NCBI GenBank assembly: GCA_949126835.1
Contig: OX421497.1
Coordinates: forward strand, 20,677,409-20,741,408
Direction: 5' to 3'
Source of the DNA: Anisus vortex
Lineage: Eukaryota; Mollusca; Gastropoda; Planorbidae
DNA: 64,000 bases
In this document: positions 1-12,000 of the stretch, piece after piece
How the letters are laid out: every line of letters begins with the position of its first letter
Position numbering within the stretch: position 1 is the first letter of the stretch
Notes under the pieces: generated by a model
Database searches by the model: none
Seen by the model: the letters and a program-made list of their open reading frames with translations, nothing else
What the model was told of the DNA's origin: nothing
Position numbers and translations under genes: made by a program

Positions 1-697
1 TGCTACAAGTTTAGGGCTTTATTATAGATATGAAAAATGCTACCTATAGCCTTAGGCTTATGCTAAAGCTGCGGCAATACAAATTGAGTCTACAGGGTGG
101 AGGGGGTCTGCAATGCTAACATTTTTTGCAGATTTGAATATATATAAATATAATTGAAATGTAAATGATCCCTGTTAAGTAAAAAATAGGTCAGTGGACC
201 TACAGAAAATTTTAAAATGTAAAATGTAGGCCTATGCATATCTTAGTAATTATATTTCGCTACAATAACCGATACAGCTTATAGTTGCTATTTTATGACT
301 GAGCTGTGCTGGTTTTTTTTATGTTTTTAAAAACTTTGTTAATTTGATTGCACCCCTAAATTTTGTAAAAAAAAATTCAACCTGTATATAAGTATGTACT
401 GTGATTGTCCTTAGATTTTCTATCACTGTGTGTGTTGACTAGGATTTTGGGGTTTTTCAGACTGTGCAGTCTGTTTTGTTTTGTTTAAATTTTAGGTGTA
501 TACTGTATGTTGACTTTTGTAGATTTAGCTTTTCTTCTCTTTTTATATATAATATATAATAGCAATATACATTTAACTTATGTCTCAACTGTGTCCAGGG
601 GTCAGCTAGTTTATGACTTTTTAAAAGCTAATGGGAATTCCGACACTATAAATACCAAGAAACAAAGAAATTGAAAGCATTGATGAAACTATTTCAG

Positions 698-3600
698 ATT
701 TCTAAAGTTAAAGCCTTGACCCTGATCTTCTGCATTCTTCAGTTCTTCGCCCTTGCTTGGTACTCAATATCATACATTCCTTTTGCAAGGTAAGCAAAGC
801 TATTTTTATTATAAAAGGATTATAATCACAAACTGACGTGTTTCTATCCTTATCAAACGCTGTATAATATATACCAGCAGAATAAAGAAATATCATGCAC
901 CCTTCCCCCCCCCCCCCCCCCAAAACTGCATTCTGGACTTGTTCTGCAAAACAGGCTATTGATGTTTTAATAAATCTGTCTTAAATTATTTAAGTACATT
1001 AATGCAAGGCAAAATGATTTATAACAAAATATTATAAAATAGAGCTGGATTAGTATACTAATATCAAGTGCTGTTGCAATGGGCACCATAAGCTTAGGGA
1101 CTCCGTCAAGGATCTGCCAAGAAAATAAAAAGTCTAAAAAAGTGCATACAATATTTTTTCAATCTGACATGTTGAAAATGGAAATATAAAAAGTATAAAG
1201 AGAAATAGGGGAGACAATTTTAACTCATTCTGTGCTGGGGGGTTTACCGCGTTTGTGCCAGACCATTTTTAAGCCGTTTGAATTTTTTTAGGGTGCCCTT
1301 ATTTATTCATAAATTTCTGAAGGTATTTGTTTAGCAAGATACCTGTATCTATATATATAAAAAGACTGTGTTAGGCCCCCCGAGGATCCCCATTGGTCAA
1401 TTTGAAAACACGTGTGTCACTGACCTATCTAGGCCTAGCCCTATATACCGTCTAATAATTTTTCACATCGGACATGTGTCTTCGATAGCTCAGTGGTAAA
1501 CGTAGTGGACTGCTATACGGGCGACCAGGGTTCGATTCTCCAGTTAGACTATACTTTTTTTTTTCGACAATTAATTTTTCAAACTTTTTAAAACAAAAGA
1601 CATTGTAAATCTACAGGCAATATAGATTTTGTTAAATAAAAATATTTGCCTTTTTTTTACCCGATTACAATATTTATTTACTTTCCTAAAAGTATTCAGT
1701 AAAAAAATTATAATTTAAATATAAGATTTATAGCTTTCTTTTAAGTGTAGTTTATAAATTTGTTATCTGCACCTCAAACAGTCCTGTTTTTTTTTCACCC
1801 GGGCAATGTAGCTTGTTTCATATAAAACTAAAGGAAATTAAAGAGGGAATAATAATAAGTAGAAGTTAAAACAACATTAGAAAAATGATTACATCTTTAT
1901 TAGTAATTTTTAGAGATCAAATTTTTTGTTTAAAAAAAAAAGGAGAAAAAAAATTGATCTTAACAGATTTTATATGGTATGCTTAGCAGATATCCTATTC
2001 GGCGTGAAATCACTAAAAGTATATCTATTCCAGATCAGAATGCATTTTGAATTTTGAAAATATCCCATATAGCAACTGAGCTATACGCATTTTTGTGATG
2101 TTAGTATCAGCCGGCAAACGCCGATCCTATACATTTGTATAGTATATAGTTTACATAGGCCTAACCACAAATGTCAGAATCTTTAATTAGTAAATAAACC
2201 GACAGGCCTCAAAACCAGATTAAAATGATTTAAAGTTATTATCTGATGAATAGAAATTAATAATTAGCAATAAAAGTTATTTTAATAGCAAATTTGACAA
2301 GTTCCAAGGCCTAGAAACATTTTGAGTAGGTGTGGCTATGCTTTGTGTACTAAAGTTTAAACAGAAATCAATGAAAAATTGTCATTATTATTTAAAAACC
2401 AAAAGTAAACCAAGCAGAAAGGAAGCGGAAACAGTTGCCATTTGTTTGATAAAATAAAAAGTCAAATTAATAGGCCATAGCAATGAAATAAGCTATGAAA
2501 ACCAAATCCACGATATATCGTTGATTGGCACGGAAGCGCAGAGTTGATTGGCAAAGAATGAGTTAATAACATGTAATAATGCTCAATTGCAAAAAGTCAC
2601 TAGCATAAGTTACCACTTCAGGACCACAGTCACAGTGGACCCTGGGGATATATTTTGAGAGGAGGGTACTGATTTTCCATGGCATTTGAAGAGCATGTGT
2701 AAGGTCAGAAATTTGTTATAATTGAGCCACCTCAACTATTTGCATCCATATTCATATATAGTAAATTACCTTGTGCAAACCCCACTATGCTAAAAAACCC
2801 ACTTTATTTGGTTTTTGTGACCTAGTTTCTAAACCATTCGACATAGGGTAAAAACGAAAGTACCAAAATAATAGTACGGCAACGTGACTACTTGAATGAA
2901 CATACATTATTCTATCACTACGCAGGGCTAGAGTGTAGTAGATTGCATTCTCAGACGACCATGTTTGCTGCTTCATAACGAACACTTTCTTTTCCATTTT
3001 ACTTCACAGCAAACACTTTCATTTCAGAGAAAACACTAAGTAAAAGTCATCAAAGATTTATTATTTTTAACATAAAGAACACTGGCGATGTTAATACTAT
3101 TGTATTGTAACATGCGTTGGTCTAAAATTTGACAGATCTTCTAAACTTAGTGTTTATAATTTTTTTTAAACCAAAGAGTTTTATATTTATAGTAAGTAAG
3201 TAAAGTACCCGTGGGATCTAAACCATATGTCCAGTGAAGCATCGTTCACCACTTGCTGTGACCACAACATACTAGGTGATTGTGTGGCCAGCACTATGCA
3301 CAGCTGCCTTTACTTTTCTAAGGTCAGGTACCCATCAGACCTGGGTAGTCCCCGGGAACCCCTCCAGACCGGGAAAAAAATCCTAACCTGCACAAAGATT
3401 CACAACCAGGACCTTCGGTACGCCAGACGAACGCGCTATCGCATGGCAACGGTACCCCCAAAGAGTTTTATGATGTAAAATATATTTATGAGTGAGTCAA
3501 GAAAACCTCTGCACAAACAGTAAATGGAAAGACAAGCTAGTGTTCCTATATAGTCAACATGCGCCTCTTGATAAATTATTGATATCAGTATTGTGCTTTC

Positions 3601-4825
3601 AAACAAACAAAAACATTGAAGACTTTTTTCTTCTTCTTCTTCTTCTATTATCCAGTCTGCAGAGCTGTTTGCTCTTTTGCAGTCAATGCCAGACAAACAT
3701 ATTTACAAGTAACATTGAAGACTTAAAAAGCAGCAAAATAATCAAAATTTGTTTATTAAAAAATAGACATAATCTTGACTATCTGTCATCTGAATTTTTA
3801 ACAAAATACAAGATCTAAAAGGCTAACAAAAAATAGGCATTCAAAACTAAATACAGACAGTATACCATCTGCCTGAAGATGTGATGTCACTGGTCAGGGC
3901 AGCACAAAGTACACACAAAAGTGTCTTGTTTCAAAGAAGCTTAATTCTGTGTGCACTATGCATGCCTGAAGACTTACTTTAACATGAAAAAAATGTTTTG
4001 ACTGATTAAACTGTTGTCTAGACTAGACTATAGATATTTAGATCTAAATTAAATATAGATCCAAGTACAGTAGATGTAATACAGTACAGTAATATTCCCA
4101 TAGAGGTGCTTTTTTGTCATTTTTAGATACCCACAGCAAAATAAAAGGTATTTGTTTGGGACAAAAAATCCTACATTTTACATACTTTGTTGCAAACACC
4201 CCTTTAAAACGAAAAATGTAACAAGGAAAGGAAAAGTAGTCTTAACCCGGAATCCCCCTTTGTTCATCTGGTAGTAGGTTTTCAGCATAGCCACTAGGAT
4301 GGTTCCAAATGTCATCACCTTTTGATCACAAAAAGCTATTCCGGGTGAATTAAATGGCGTTAAGGATATTGACAAAGTACTACTTTCTTTAATAGTAGAA
4401 ATTTTGGAGTTTTGCTTTCATATCCTGGGCATATTCTCTTGATTATTTACCTATTAGCTCTTCCACACATACACAAATCCAGTTACACCTTTAATTACAA
4501 TAGCAATAGAGTTCATTGGGTTTTTGACAAGTTTTAATAAAGTTTCTGCTACAAATACTTAGTTATTTTATTACTTATTTTCTGTGCATATTTGCAGAGG
4601 CAAATACTTGGAATATTTTGCTAAGGCTATTTCCGGCTAGGCCCTACTGCTAAAAAAGGCTAAATATTCCCAATGAAGATGCTATGTTAAAAAAACATGC
4701 ATTTTAAGCAAAAACTTGCAATTTTTTTTTCACATTTGTTCATTAATGATTGAAGATAATGTGTATTTGTACAAATTTATTTCAGAGATGCCATCAAGAA
4801 ATGCTTCAGTGCTTGCATAGAATAG
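698..4825 (+). CDS. SFT2D: SFT2 domain-containing protein, 3' part (two last coding exons)
   Basis: SFT2-family tetraspanning membrane proteins act in vesicle fusion and retrograde traffic to the Golgi. Two exons are readable: 698-789 (acceptor tttcag, donor AG|GTAAGC) and 4786-4825 (acceptor ttcag, stop TAG 4823-4825). The split Arg codon (AG+A) joins them in phase. The first gives a hydrophobic last membrane segment ending LAWYSISYIPFAR; the second gives DAIKKCFSACIE. This matches the conserved SFT2D C-terminus (WYSxSYIPxARDAxxKC). Earlier exons lie upstream of the window. I cannot say which paralogue (SFT2D1/2/3) this is. The 4 kb intron carries a Helitron copy and a SINE. A possible polyadenylation hexamer AATAAA lies at 5045-5050. 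Confidence 0.85.
1348..1815 (+). mobile_element. Non-autonomous Helitron-like element with internal tRNA-like unit (copy 1)
   Basis: Starts with TCTATATATATAAA after an A and ends GCTTG before a T, as expected for Helitron insertion between A and T. It aligns along its length with the reverse strand of 59326-51754 (copy 2). It contains A-box and B-box motifs (1480-1555). Relative to copy 2 the 3' hairpin has lost one arm (only cccgggcaatgtagcttg remains), and an AT-rich insertion of about 50 bp is present near 1700-1745. It encodes no protein. The terminal CTTG deviates from the usual CTRR, so the Helitron class is likely rather than certain. Confidence 0.6.
1480..1555 (+). other. tRNA-like unit with pol III A and B boxes inside Helitron copy 1
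   Basis: TAGCTCAGTGG fits the pol III A-box and GGTTCGATTCT fits the B-box, about 40 bp apart. The segment TGGACTGCTA resembles the anticodon arm of tRNA-Ser(GCT), but D, anticodon and acceptor stems do not fold convincingly. This is a tRNA-derived or degenerate sequence, not a functional tRNA gene. The same unit in copy 2 looks identical. Confidence 0.55.
3185..3457 (-). mobile_element. tRNA-derived SINE, full-length copy with target duplication
   Basis: Reverse-strand copy of the commonest SINE in the window: a degenerate tRNA-like head (near 3400-3450), then a conserved body seen as tgtgtggccagc and caggtacccatcaga, then a short (AGTA)n-type tail near 3190-3205. A 14 bp perfect target-site duplication, ccaaagagttttat, flanks it at 3171-3184 and 3458-3471. 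It lies inside the SFT2D intron. Confidence 0.75.
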
Positions 4826-5681
4826 AGGAGCGGAACAGAAAGATCTACTTAGAAATGTTATTTATTATGAGAGGAAAAGAGATACAACATACACATGCTC
4901 AGTAAAACTGTTTGTATTCAAGCTGAAGTTCAATAGCAAGTGGAAAATGTTTCTTTTTTCTTCCTGTACAGTTAACATCAAAATACATCTTAAAGTCAAA
5001 ATCGTAACCTTTTTATAAAAATTTAACTTAGTCTGTAGTATTTAAATAAAAAGTATTTCACAACTTGACTTTACAAATGTCGAATAACTGAAAGCAGTTA
5101 AACAGTGGTAACCTAAGAGCTGCAATATACTAAAAATATTTCTCACAATTATTATTATAGCATCATTGATTAATTTTGTTCATGAAAGTTTTCATTGTAT
5201 TACTCATTATCATCATTGCTATGTGTATTTCAATGCACCCACTGACTTGAATACTGGCATTTGTTGTTGTTTTCTTTACTTTTGATTAAATATTTTACTA
5301 TATAGTGTTTGATTATTTCAATAAGATTGCAGGGAAATGAATGTTATTATTGTACACATTAATCATTAATTATCCAATCCAGCTTTTTGCGCTTATGATT
5401 TGCTATGTAAATTTCTTATCTGTATGATTCACCAAATTCTCTCTCAAATCTTCCATGGGCTTTTTGGTGTTTATAAATTATAAATGAATCAAATCATGTT
5501 ATTTTTTTTTTTCTAAATCATGTACGAATTCGGAAACTATGATAAAGTGTTACCACTAAATGAATGAATGAAGTCACTACAGCAGTTATAAACATGTTTG
5601 TTGTTTTTATGTTGCATTGCATGAAAAGAAGTTTGTGGCTTAAACCCCCCCCCCCTCCCCAGATAATGTAAAGCTAGAATA

Positions 5682-6162
5682 CAGTGGTACCCTCGGGTTA
5701 CAAACTTAATTCTTTCCAGAACTCGGTTTGTAATGGTTGTAATCAAAGACAGAGAGACGATCCAACGAAAGGATCATTCTTTTATATTTACATCGGGTCA
5801 TTTACCTGACATAAAATATAAAAAAAGATTTAGTCTATCTTTCTTACCAAGAAAACAATCATGGGAAAATTATCACTTTCTGTGCTATTCTGAATCATTA
5901 CCGTAGTAATGCTAATGAATTTGAGGCTATGCACGCATGCAAAAATAAGCTACTAGTACTACTAGGTTAGCGTTGTTAGTACTGTTTGGCCTTTGTTTGT
6001 ACTGTAAGCGGTCATTTGTTTCCAATGTTAAACCTAGCTCTCTCTCGCCTTCATCTGTAACCCGAGGCACTGTTTGTTACCCCAGACAAAATAATTCCAA
6101 AATTATTGTTCATAGCCCGAGTTGTTCGTGACCAGAGTTCTTTGTAACTCAAGGTACCAATG
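5682..6162. mobile_element. MITE with inverted terminal repeats (mariner-like)
   Basis: The left end CAGTGGTACCCTCGGGTTAC is mirrored at the right end, which on the other strand begins CATTGGTACCTTGAGTTAC. The interior (481 bp in all) has no ORF but several further copies of the terminal word (gtaacccgaggcac, aactcggtttg). The left flank is TA; the right flank is TG, so a TA duplication would have to have decayed. Superfamily assignment is tentative. Confidence 0.5.
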
Positions 6163-6415
6163 TGCATTAATGTATGTTACAATAGTCTTACTTTTCATGT
6201 CTCTACCCGGTACAAGAGAATTTAAACCACTTTTCCAAACCCTGAGACTTTTGTTTTTCTTATCTGTTGAGGTTTTGTTTTTATCTGTTGAGGATTTAAA
6301 AGGCAGGAATTTGTTTCAAGTCAAAGACATTCTGCCTACTTTATAGTATTAGTATTATTTCTTTAATTTGTTTATTTCAATAATGCCTTGTAACCTTTAA
6401 TGTCATATGACCTTT

Positions 6416-6558
6416 GCCCTCCTGTATCAGATGAAAATTGTTAAAAAGCAAAAGATAGAAAACAAAGTGTTAGAAAGCAAAGTGTTTATTCTTGCCATCC
6501 TGTATCAGATGATCTTTGTTAAAAAGCAAAATATTGAAAACAAAAGTGTTTATTCATA
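6416..6558. repeat. Two-copy direct repeat, about 78 bp unit
   Basis: The block beginning gccctcctgtatcagatg is followed about 78 bp later by gccatcctgtatcagatg. Both continue with ttgttaaaaagcaaaa and end with aagtgtttattc. No coding content. Confidence 0.6.
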
Positions 6559-7353
6559 TATATTACTTTCATATGAACCCTTTTAAGATGTCTTGAATAC
6601 ATATTTTTATAACTAAGCTTTTATTTTATGTGTGTGCCTTTTGTAATGCTTTTCTTTCAGCCACTTGTCCTTACACTTGTAAGATATATCAAATAACTTT
6701 ATAACAACAGTCAATATGTTTGTACATAAAATTAATGTTTGTGATGCCATTGTTAAAGGCTCATGCAACAAATATATATATATATTTATTGACAAAATGG
6801 AATTAAAAATGTATTTCAGAGAGTCAGAATGTGATGTTGGTGTCCTTTTTTTTTAAACCTATATGATCTGACATTTAAATTAAAATGTGTCAGTACGGTA
6901 ATTTAAACCAATGATTAAAACCTAATCACATTTAAACTAATTTTACTTGCTTTCTTTACTTATGTACTGGTAACACTTTACTACCACTACCATCCATACC
7001 GTGATACCTTTAATTATTATTTTCTTTTTAATTTAATTCATCACCCACCCATCTTTTTATCTTTCTTTTACACAGTTTTCTTTTACTTTCTTTTACTTTT
7101 AATTTCTTCCATCTTTCTTCAATCATTCCTGCTTTTGTTTTATGGAACCTGTTTATTTTACGGCTTTTTATATGAATCCATATCTTTATAACGCTATTTT
7201 CATAAAACTAAAATAAATCCATTGAATTAAAAAGCTATTTAGCTTTACAGTTACTTATCTTTGGAAAATGTCCAAACTTAAAAAAAAAATATTCACCAAC
7301 CATACTTCATATAGATATTGTATGTAAACTGTGTAGGCTCCTATATAGATAAT

Positions 7354-7611
7354 AGTAAAGTACATTTCAAACCAAACTGATCATAGGGTTGGTTCATTAG
7401 TTTCTGTGGACATGGCATACTAGGGGATGTGTGGCCAGCTCATGTCCAGCCGCCTTTACTTTCCCCAACTAATGTCAGGTACCCATCAGAGCTGGGTAGA
7501 CTCAGGGACACCCTAAAATTTTGGAAACAAAATTCTAGCCTGCACCAGGATTTGAACGCAAGACTTCAAAATGCCAATTGAACGTGCTGCCGCTCGGCTA
7601 CCGTGCCCCAT
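7354..7611 (-). mobile_element. tRNA-derived SINE copy
   Basis: The reverse strand gives a tRNA-like head (cggtagccgagcggcagcac), a B-box-like caaatcctggtgcagg, and the family body (gtacccatcagagctgggta, gtgtggccagc). Near-perfect 12 bp duplications tatatagataat / tatacagataat flank it at 7342-7353 and 7612-7623. Confidence 0.7.
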
Positions 7612-8962
7612 TATACAGATAATGCTTTCCAATTAAAATATTTTATTTTTTTTTGGATGTTTTATAGCACTCTTATATACAGCCAGACTTTCTTACACTC
7701 AAATTATTTTCAAGGCCTTAACTTTTCAACAAGAATTCCCAAATTAATATTTTTCTGAGTATGTAAAGAGTATTTATGTTTCTCATTTAAAAATTTGTTC
7801 AGAATTCAAGTTAACACTCTTTTTAAAGACATTATTTTTTTTTTTAAATTAATATTTTCTCACTTTTTGTTTATTATTCCCAAACTTTACTAAAAAATGA
7901 TCAACTAAGTTTACCCAGACTGCATGAATCCTGCTTTAGTAATATAATATACCAGGATCACAATTGCATCTACAAAACAAATCATGACATCCTTTTCTCT
8001 TAAAGATCAAAATGCTTGAAAGACTTGAAATCTTTTAATCATAAATATTTTCATAAATATACTTGAAATCATTTAATTTTAAATATTTTGGTGAAATGAT
8101 TTAAAACCAATTTAAAATTCCAGCAGAAGTAAAAGAAAATTTGATTGAAATTGAAAGACTTGGAACTCGCTACAAGTATAAGAAAAAAAAACAACATTTG
8201 ATTGTATGTTTTAATTGTCACACTTCAGGGAGAAATTGTGAAAAATATTTATCCACGATTAGTGAGCAAGCAATGAGAAACAAAAAAAAATTAATTTTTT
8301 ATATATATATTTAGTCAGCCCAAAGATCCAACCTTTCCCCTTTTTTGTGTCTGAATAAATTTGTCACAAGTAATGAAAAATATAATTTCTTTTGAACATG
8401 ACTCAGTCTTTAGTTGATTATAATTCACAAATACATATACACAAGAGCCACACTACTTGTTAACAAGAGTCATGCAACTGCCATCACCTGATATATGTAC
8501 TCCAGTAAATAGAATAATAGAAATATAATTATATTGTTCAATTTTTTTAAGACTTAGATGTTCACAAATAATTTGCCTGCACTAATAGCTTACCATTTAA
8601 TTTGTTTAAACTGAGAAACTTGCTGCCGATATTTGTGAGATATTTTTCCTTCACCATTCTAGCTACCCTCAGAAACTGTTCGTTATCAATTTTTTATAAT
8701 ATTTTATCTTGTCTATGTATTATATATTCATGGTTTAAAATACTTTTTATCTTTCTCAAAAGCTGAAAATCACAAGAGGACAGACTGACAATAGTTCTTG
8801 CTAAAACTAAAAAAACGTAAACCACCATAATAGTTTGACAAGAATTATCTTTAATTAAGATAAAAAGGATAAACAAAACAAAATGATAGTACAATTTCTG
8901 ACAAGAAAAACTAATTTAAAAATGTAACATCTGTCAAAACAGATAAATAATTTAGTTTGAAC

Positions 8963-8968
8963 TTTATT
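8963..8968 (-). terminator. Candidate polyadenylation signal of EIF2S3
   Basis: AATAAA on the minus strand, about 100 bases past the EIF2S3 stop codon. It is the nearest such hexamer downstream of the stop. Confidence 0.4.
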
Positions 8969-9065
8969 TTCCCCTTAAAACTGTTTTTTTGTTGTGTGTT
9001 TGGTTTGTCTATGAATGAAAAGTCTGCAAAACAAATATGCTGTACAGCTTGACTGTTTCTTTAGT

Positions 9066-12000
9066 TTATGAGTCTGGTGTAATCTTCACTCCTCTTCTTA
9101 TCTGACCCCATCCAATAAGTCTGTTGAGAGGAAACCAACATTAGTTTAGACAAAAAGAGGAAATAATAAAGTAAACAAAGATTCATTCAGACAATAAGAT
9201 AAATCATCACCAAATTCGTATGACAGAATGCAAGTTGCAGCCAGACAATAAAGTCCTTTTCTTAGATTTGTTGTTTTTCAAGCAAGAAAATGCTTGTGTT
9301 CATATTTAATTTCAAATGTAGGTTGATCCAAATAATGATAAATGTTTAGCTACAAAGTTTTTAAAGTTGGAAAATGAGTCTTCTGATTAAAATCTATGGA
9401 AACCAGCTGATATCTTAATGACCTAGAGGGCAGTGTAATATCAGTTGCATAGCCGCCTGCAGCCCGCTGGCCGTGTTTTGCCCCCCCACCAGCTAGTTTA
9501 TAATAATATAAAAAACTAATTACCGGTACTAAAGATTGTAATCTAAACTAAAAAATATGAAATTTAAAAAAAAATATTTAAATATATTATTTAAAATAAA
9601 TTGTAAAATAGTTGTATGAGAAACATTTTATTTTGATCAAACTATTAATTTAAATTCAAGCATAAAATATTCAATACTTTTCATGAAACCATATTTTGAT
9701 TTCAATCATGATCCTTATTTGTTCGATTTAAATGAACAGTTTAAATAATCCTAACCCTGCTCAATTGCTAAAGGGTTATAAGTACAAGAAATGTTATTGG
9801 ATCTTACCGCCAATGTTTCTCCACACGTCTGCTAAGGGCAATCTTCTCTCCTACTTCTGTACATACTGGAGCAGTCAACCCAATCTTGGCCAAATCAGCC
9901 CTTACAGCCAGGACACGTCCACCAGTGGACAGGGAGCCTATATTTACCATCAGAATTTCATTTTTGCTCAGTTTTTGAACCTGTAAGATGGACACACACA
10001 CAAACATTCTGAGAACATTGCAAACAACATTAAATGTCATATGAAGGCCTGTAAAAATAATAACATATCGTTGTATATTACAGGGTTCTTACTCTAAATA
10101 TAAAATAAATTGTTAATTCACAAACTAATTTATATTGGTATGTGCAAAATATCTTTAAGTCTTGCGATATTTATATGTAGTCTAAATATATAAAAAAAAT
10201 TTTTTTTTAACTTTTGTTCAGTCCTTATAATGATGGTGATGGGGAAAAAATGACTTCACACAGACCTTAGCTCCTTTCTTGTCTCCTTCAGTTTTCACTC
10301 CCAGCAACCGCCTCAACAAAAAGAATGAAATCTCCAGCTCAGTGAAGATGTCTGGCAGGGCACCCACAGCACCCAGCACCTGGCCAACCAGACGATCACC
10401 ACGACAAAGGGTTGGGTCCATCTTGGTGCCAACACCTGTAAATGAACAGAGAACTTGTTAATGAATGGGCATCAGAAACACAAGCACAATTTAATATGAA
10501 ACATGCTACAGGGAGATTTTCTTTTTTGATTGAATAACATGCGCTGTGCTTTATTTTATATCTAAATATTGTGATTTTAATGATTATTACTTTGGATAAA
10601 AGTCAACAATGAAGGCTTATTTGTAACAACTTGTATTTTTGTGCATTTATTGTAAGGTACCGTAAATACTAAATCTGTGTGCATGCTTGTATGTAACGAT
10701 GTTAACAAATATTGCTTTAAACCCTTTCAAGTTAGTAAAGCATTAAATGGTTAACAGCTCAGATTTTTATACAATTTAAATAAAAACATAAAATATTAAA
10801 TAAAAAGGGTCCAATATTTTGTTATCATAGCTAAGTTTTAAACAAATTCAAAGTTATTTATTAATATCTTCAGTGAATTTCCTGTTCTATTCATTAAACA
10901 AAAGTTGTATGGCTTCTCAAACAAGTCCCACAAACCTATTAATCCACCAGGCACTGCATACTGCAAATCATTCTGTTCAGCAAAAAGTGATACAATTTTA
11001 GAGAATATAGGTCGACAGGTCAGTTTGCCCTCTTGGTCCCTGGAAACTACACCAGGTCGAACTTCAATTTCTTGGTTTATCTAAACATGAACACAAGCAA
11101 AACGTGAGCAATCATGAGATTACGCACACAAACAAAACTCCAACTTTAAATACTGCAATAGAGATGAAATGAAGCTCACCTTCAGTACTCCTCTTAGGAT
11201 TGAGCCTCCTGCCACACCACCAAGAATATCATCCACTTCACACCCAGGCTTGTTAACATCAAAAGATCGTATAACTGGAGAAATAAATGGAAAGACATGT
11301 CATTTAATTCTTAATTGCAACTAACTGGCTTTTACTTTTAGAACAAATGTACAAAAAAAAATTTGAAAAACAAAAACTTATTTAAATATAAAGTATGCCT
11401 TTGAATTGCTTTATTTTATTATCAATTATCAATTAATAAAATTTTTTAGAAAGTATGACACAGTCAAAGATATTACAAAAGCTGTTTTAAAAAACTGACA
11501 ATAAAAACTGGTCACCAGGGCTGTATTGTCGTAAAGTCGAAGTCGTTCGTCGAAAAAGTCGAGATTTTAGAGAAAGTCTATTTCAAAGTCGAAGTTGGCA
11601 TTTAAAAAACAAAATTACGACTTTACAAAAAGTTGAAGGAAAGTAATAAAATGTAGCTTATATATTTAGCAAACCACTTTCTTTTTCTTATATTAAAGAA
11701 TTTTAAATTGTGCTGTTTAATTTAGTTTGTTTGTTGTTATTTTTTGTTTTTTTCGTTTTCCGGCAATTCAAATTATGAAAGTGTGTCAACTCGTCTTCAT
11801 GAGAACCTGCATTTTTTTACGGTTGTGTAACTTATAGAGCAAAAGAGTGTTAACCAACGTAGCATAACACATCACAGGAAAGGAGACAAAGAAATATAAC
11901 TATATTTATGTTTATTATTATTTCTAATTTTACACTTAACATTAAACAAAAAAATATACAAAGTTATTTTACTGACTTACACAAATCTTGTTCAATATAA

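Larger units (their letters stand above)
4826..9065. other. Tail-to-tail intergenic region between SFT2D and EIF2S3
   Basis: Holds the SFT2D 3' UTR, a poly-C tract near 5645, a mariner-like MITE (5682-6162), a two-copy direct repeat (6416-6558) and a SINE (7354-7611). The rest is AT-rich sequence in which I see no coding exon on either strand. Confidence 0.6.

Noticed and set aside
600..620. cagctagttta as a Helitron end (also near 9491)
   Set aside because: No hairpin just upstream and no matching 5' end; a short word expected by chance.
1480..1555. Functional tRNA gene
   Set aside because: A and B boxes fit but stems do not pair properly and the unit is embedded in a repeated element.
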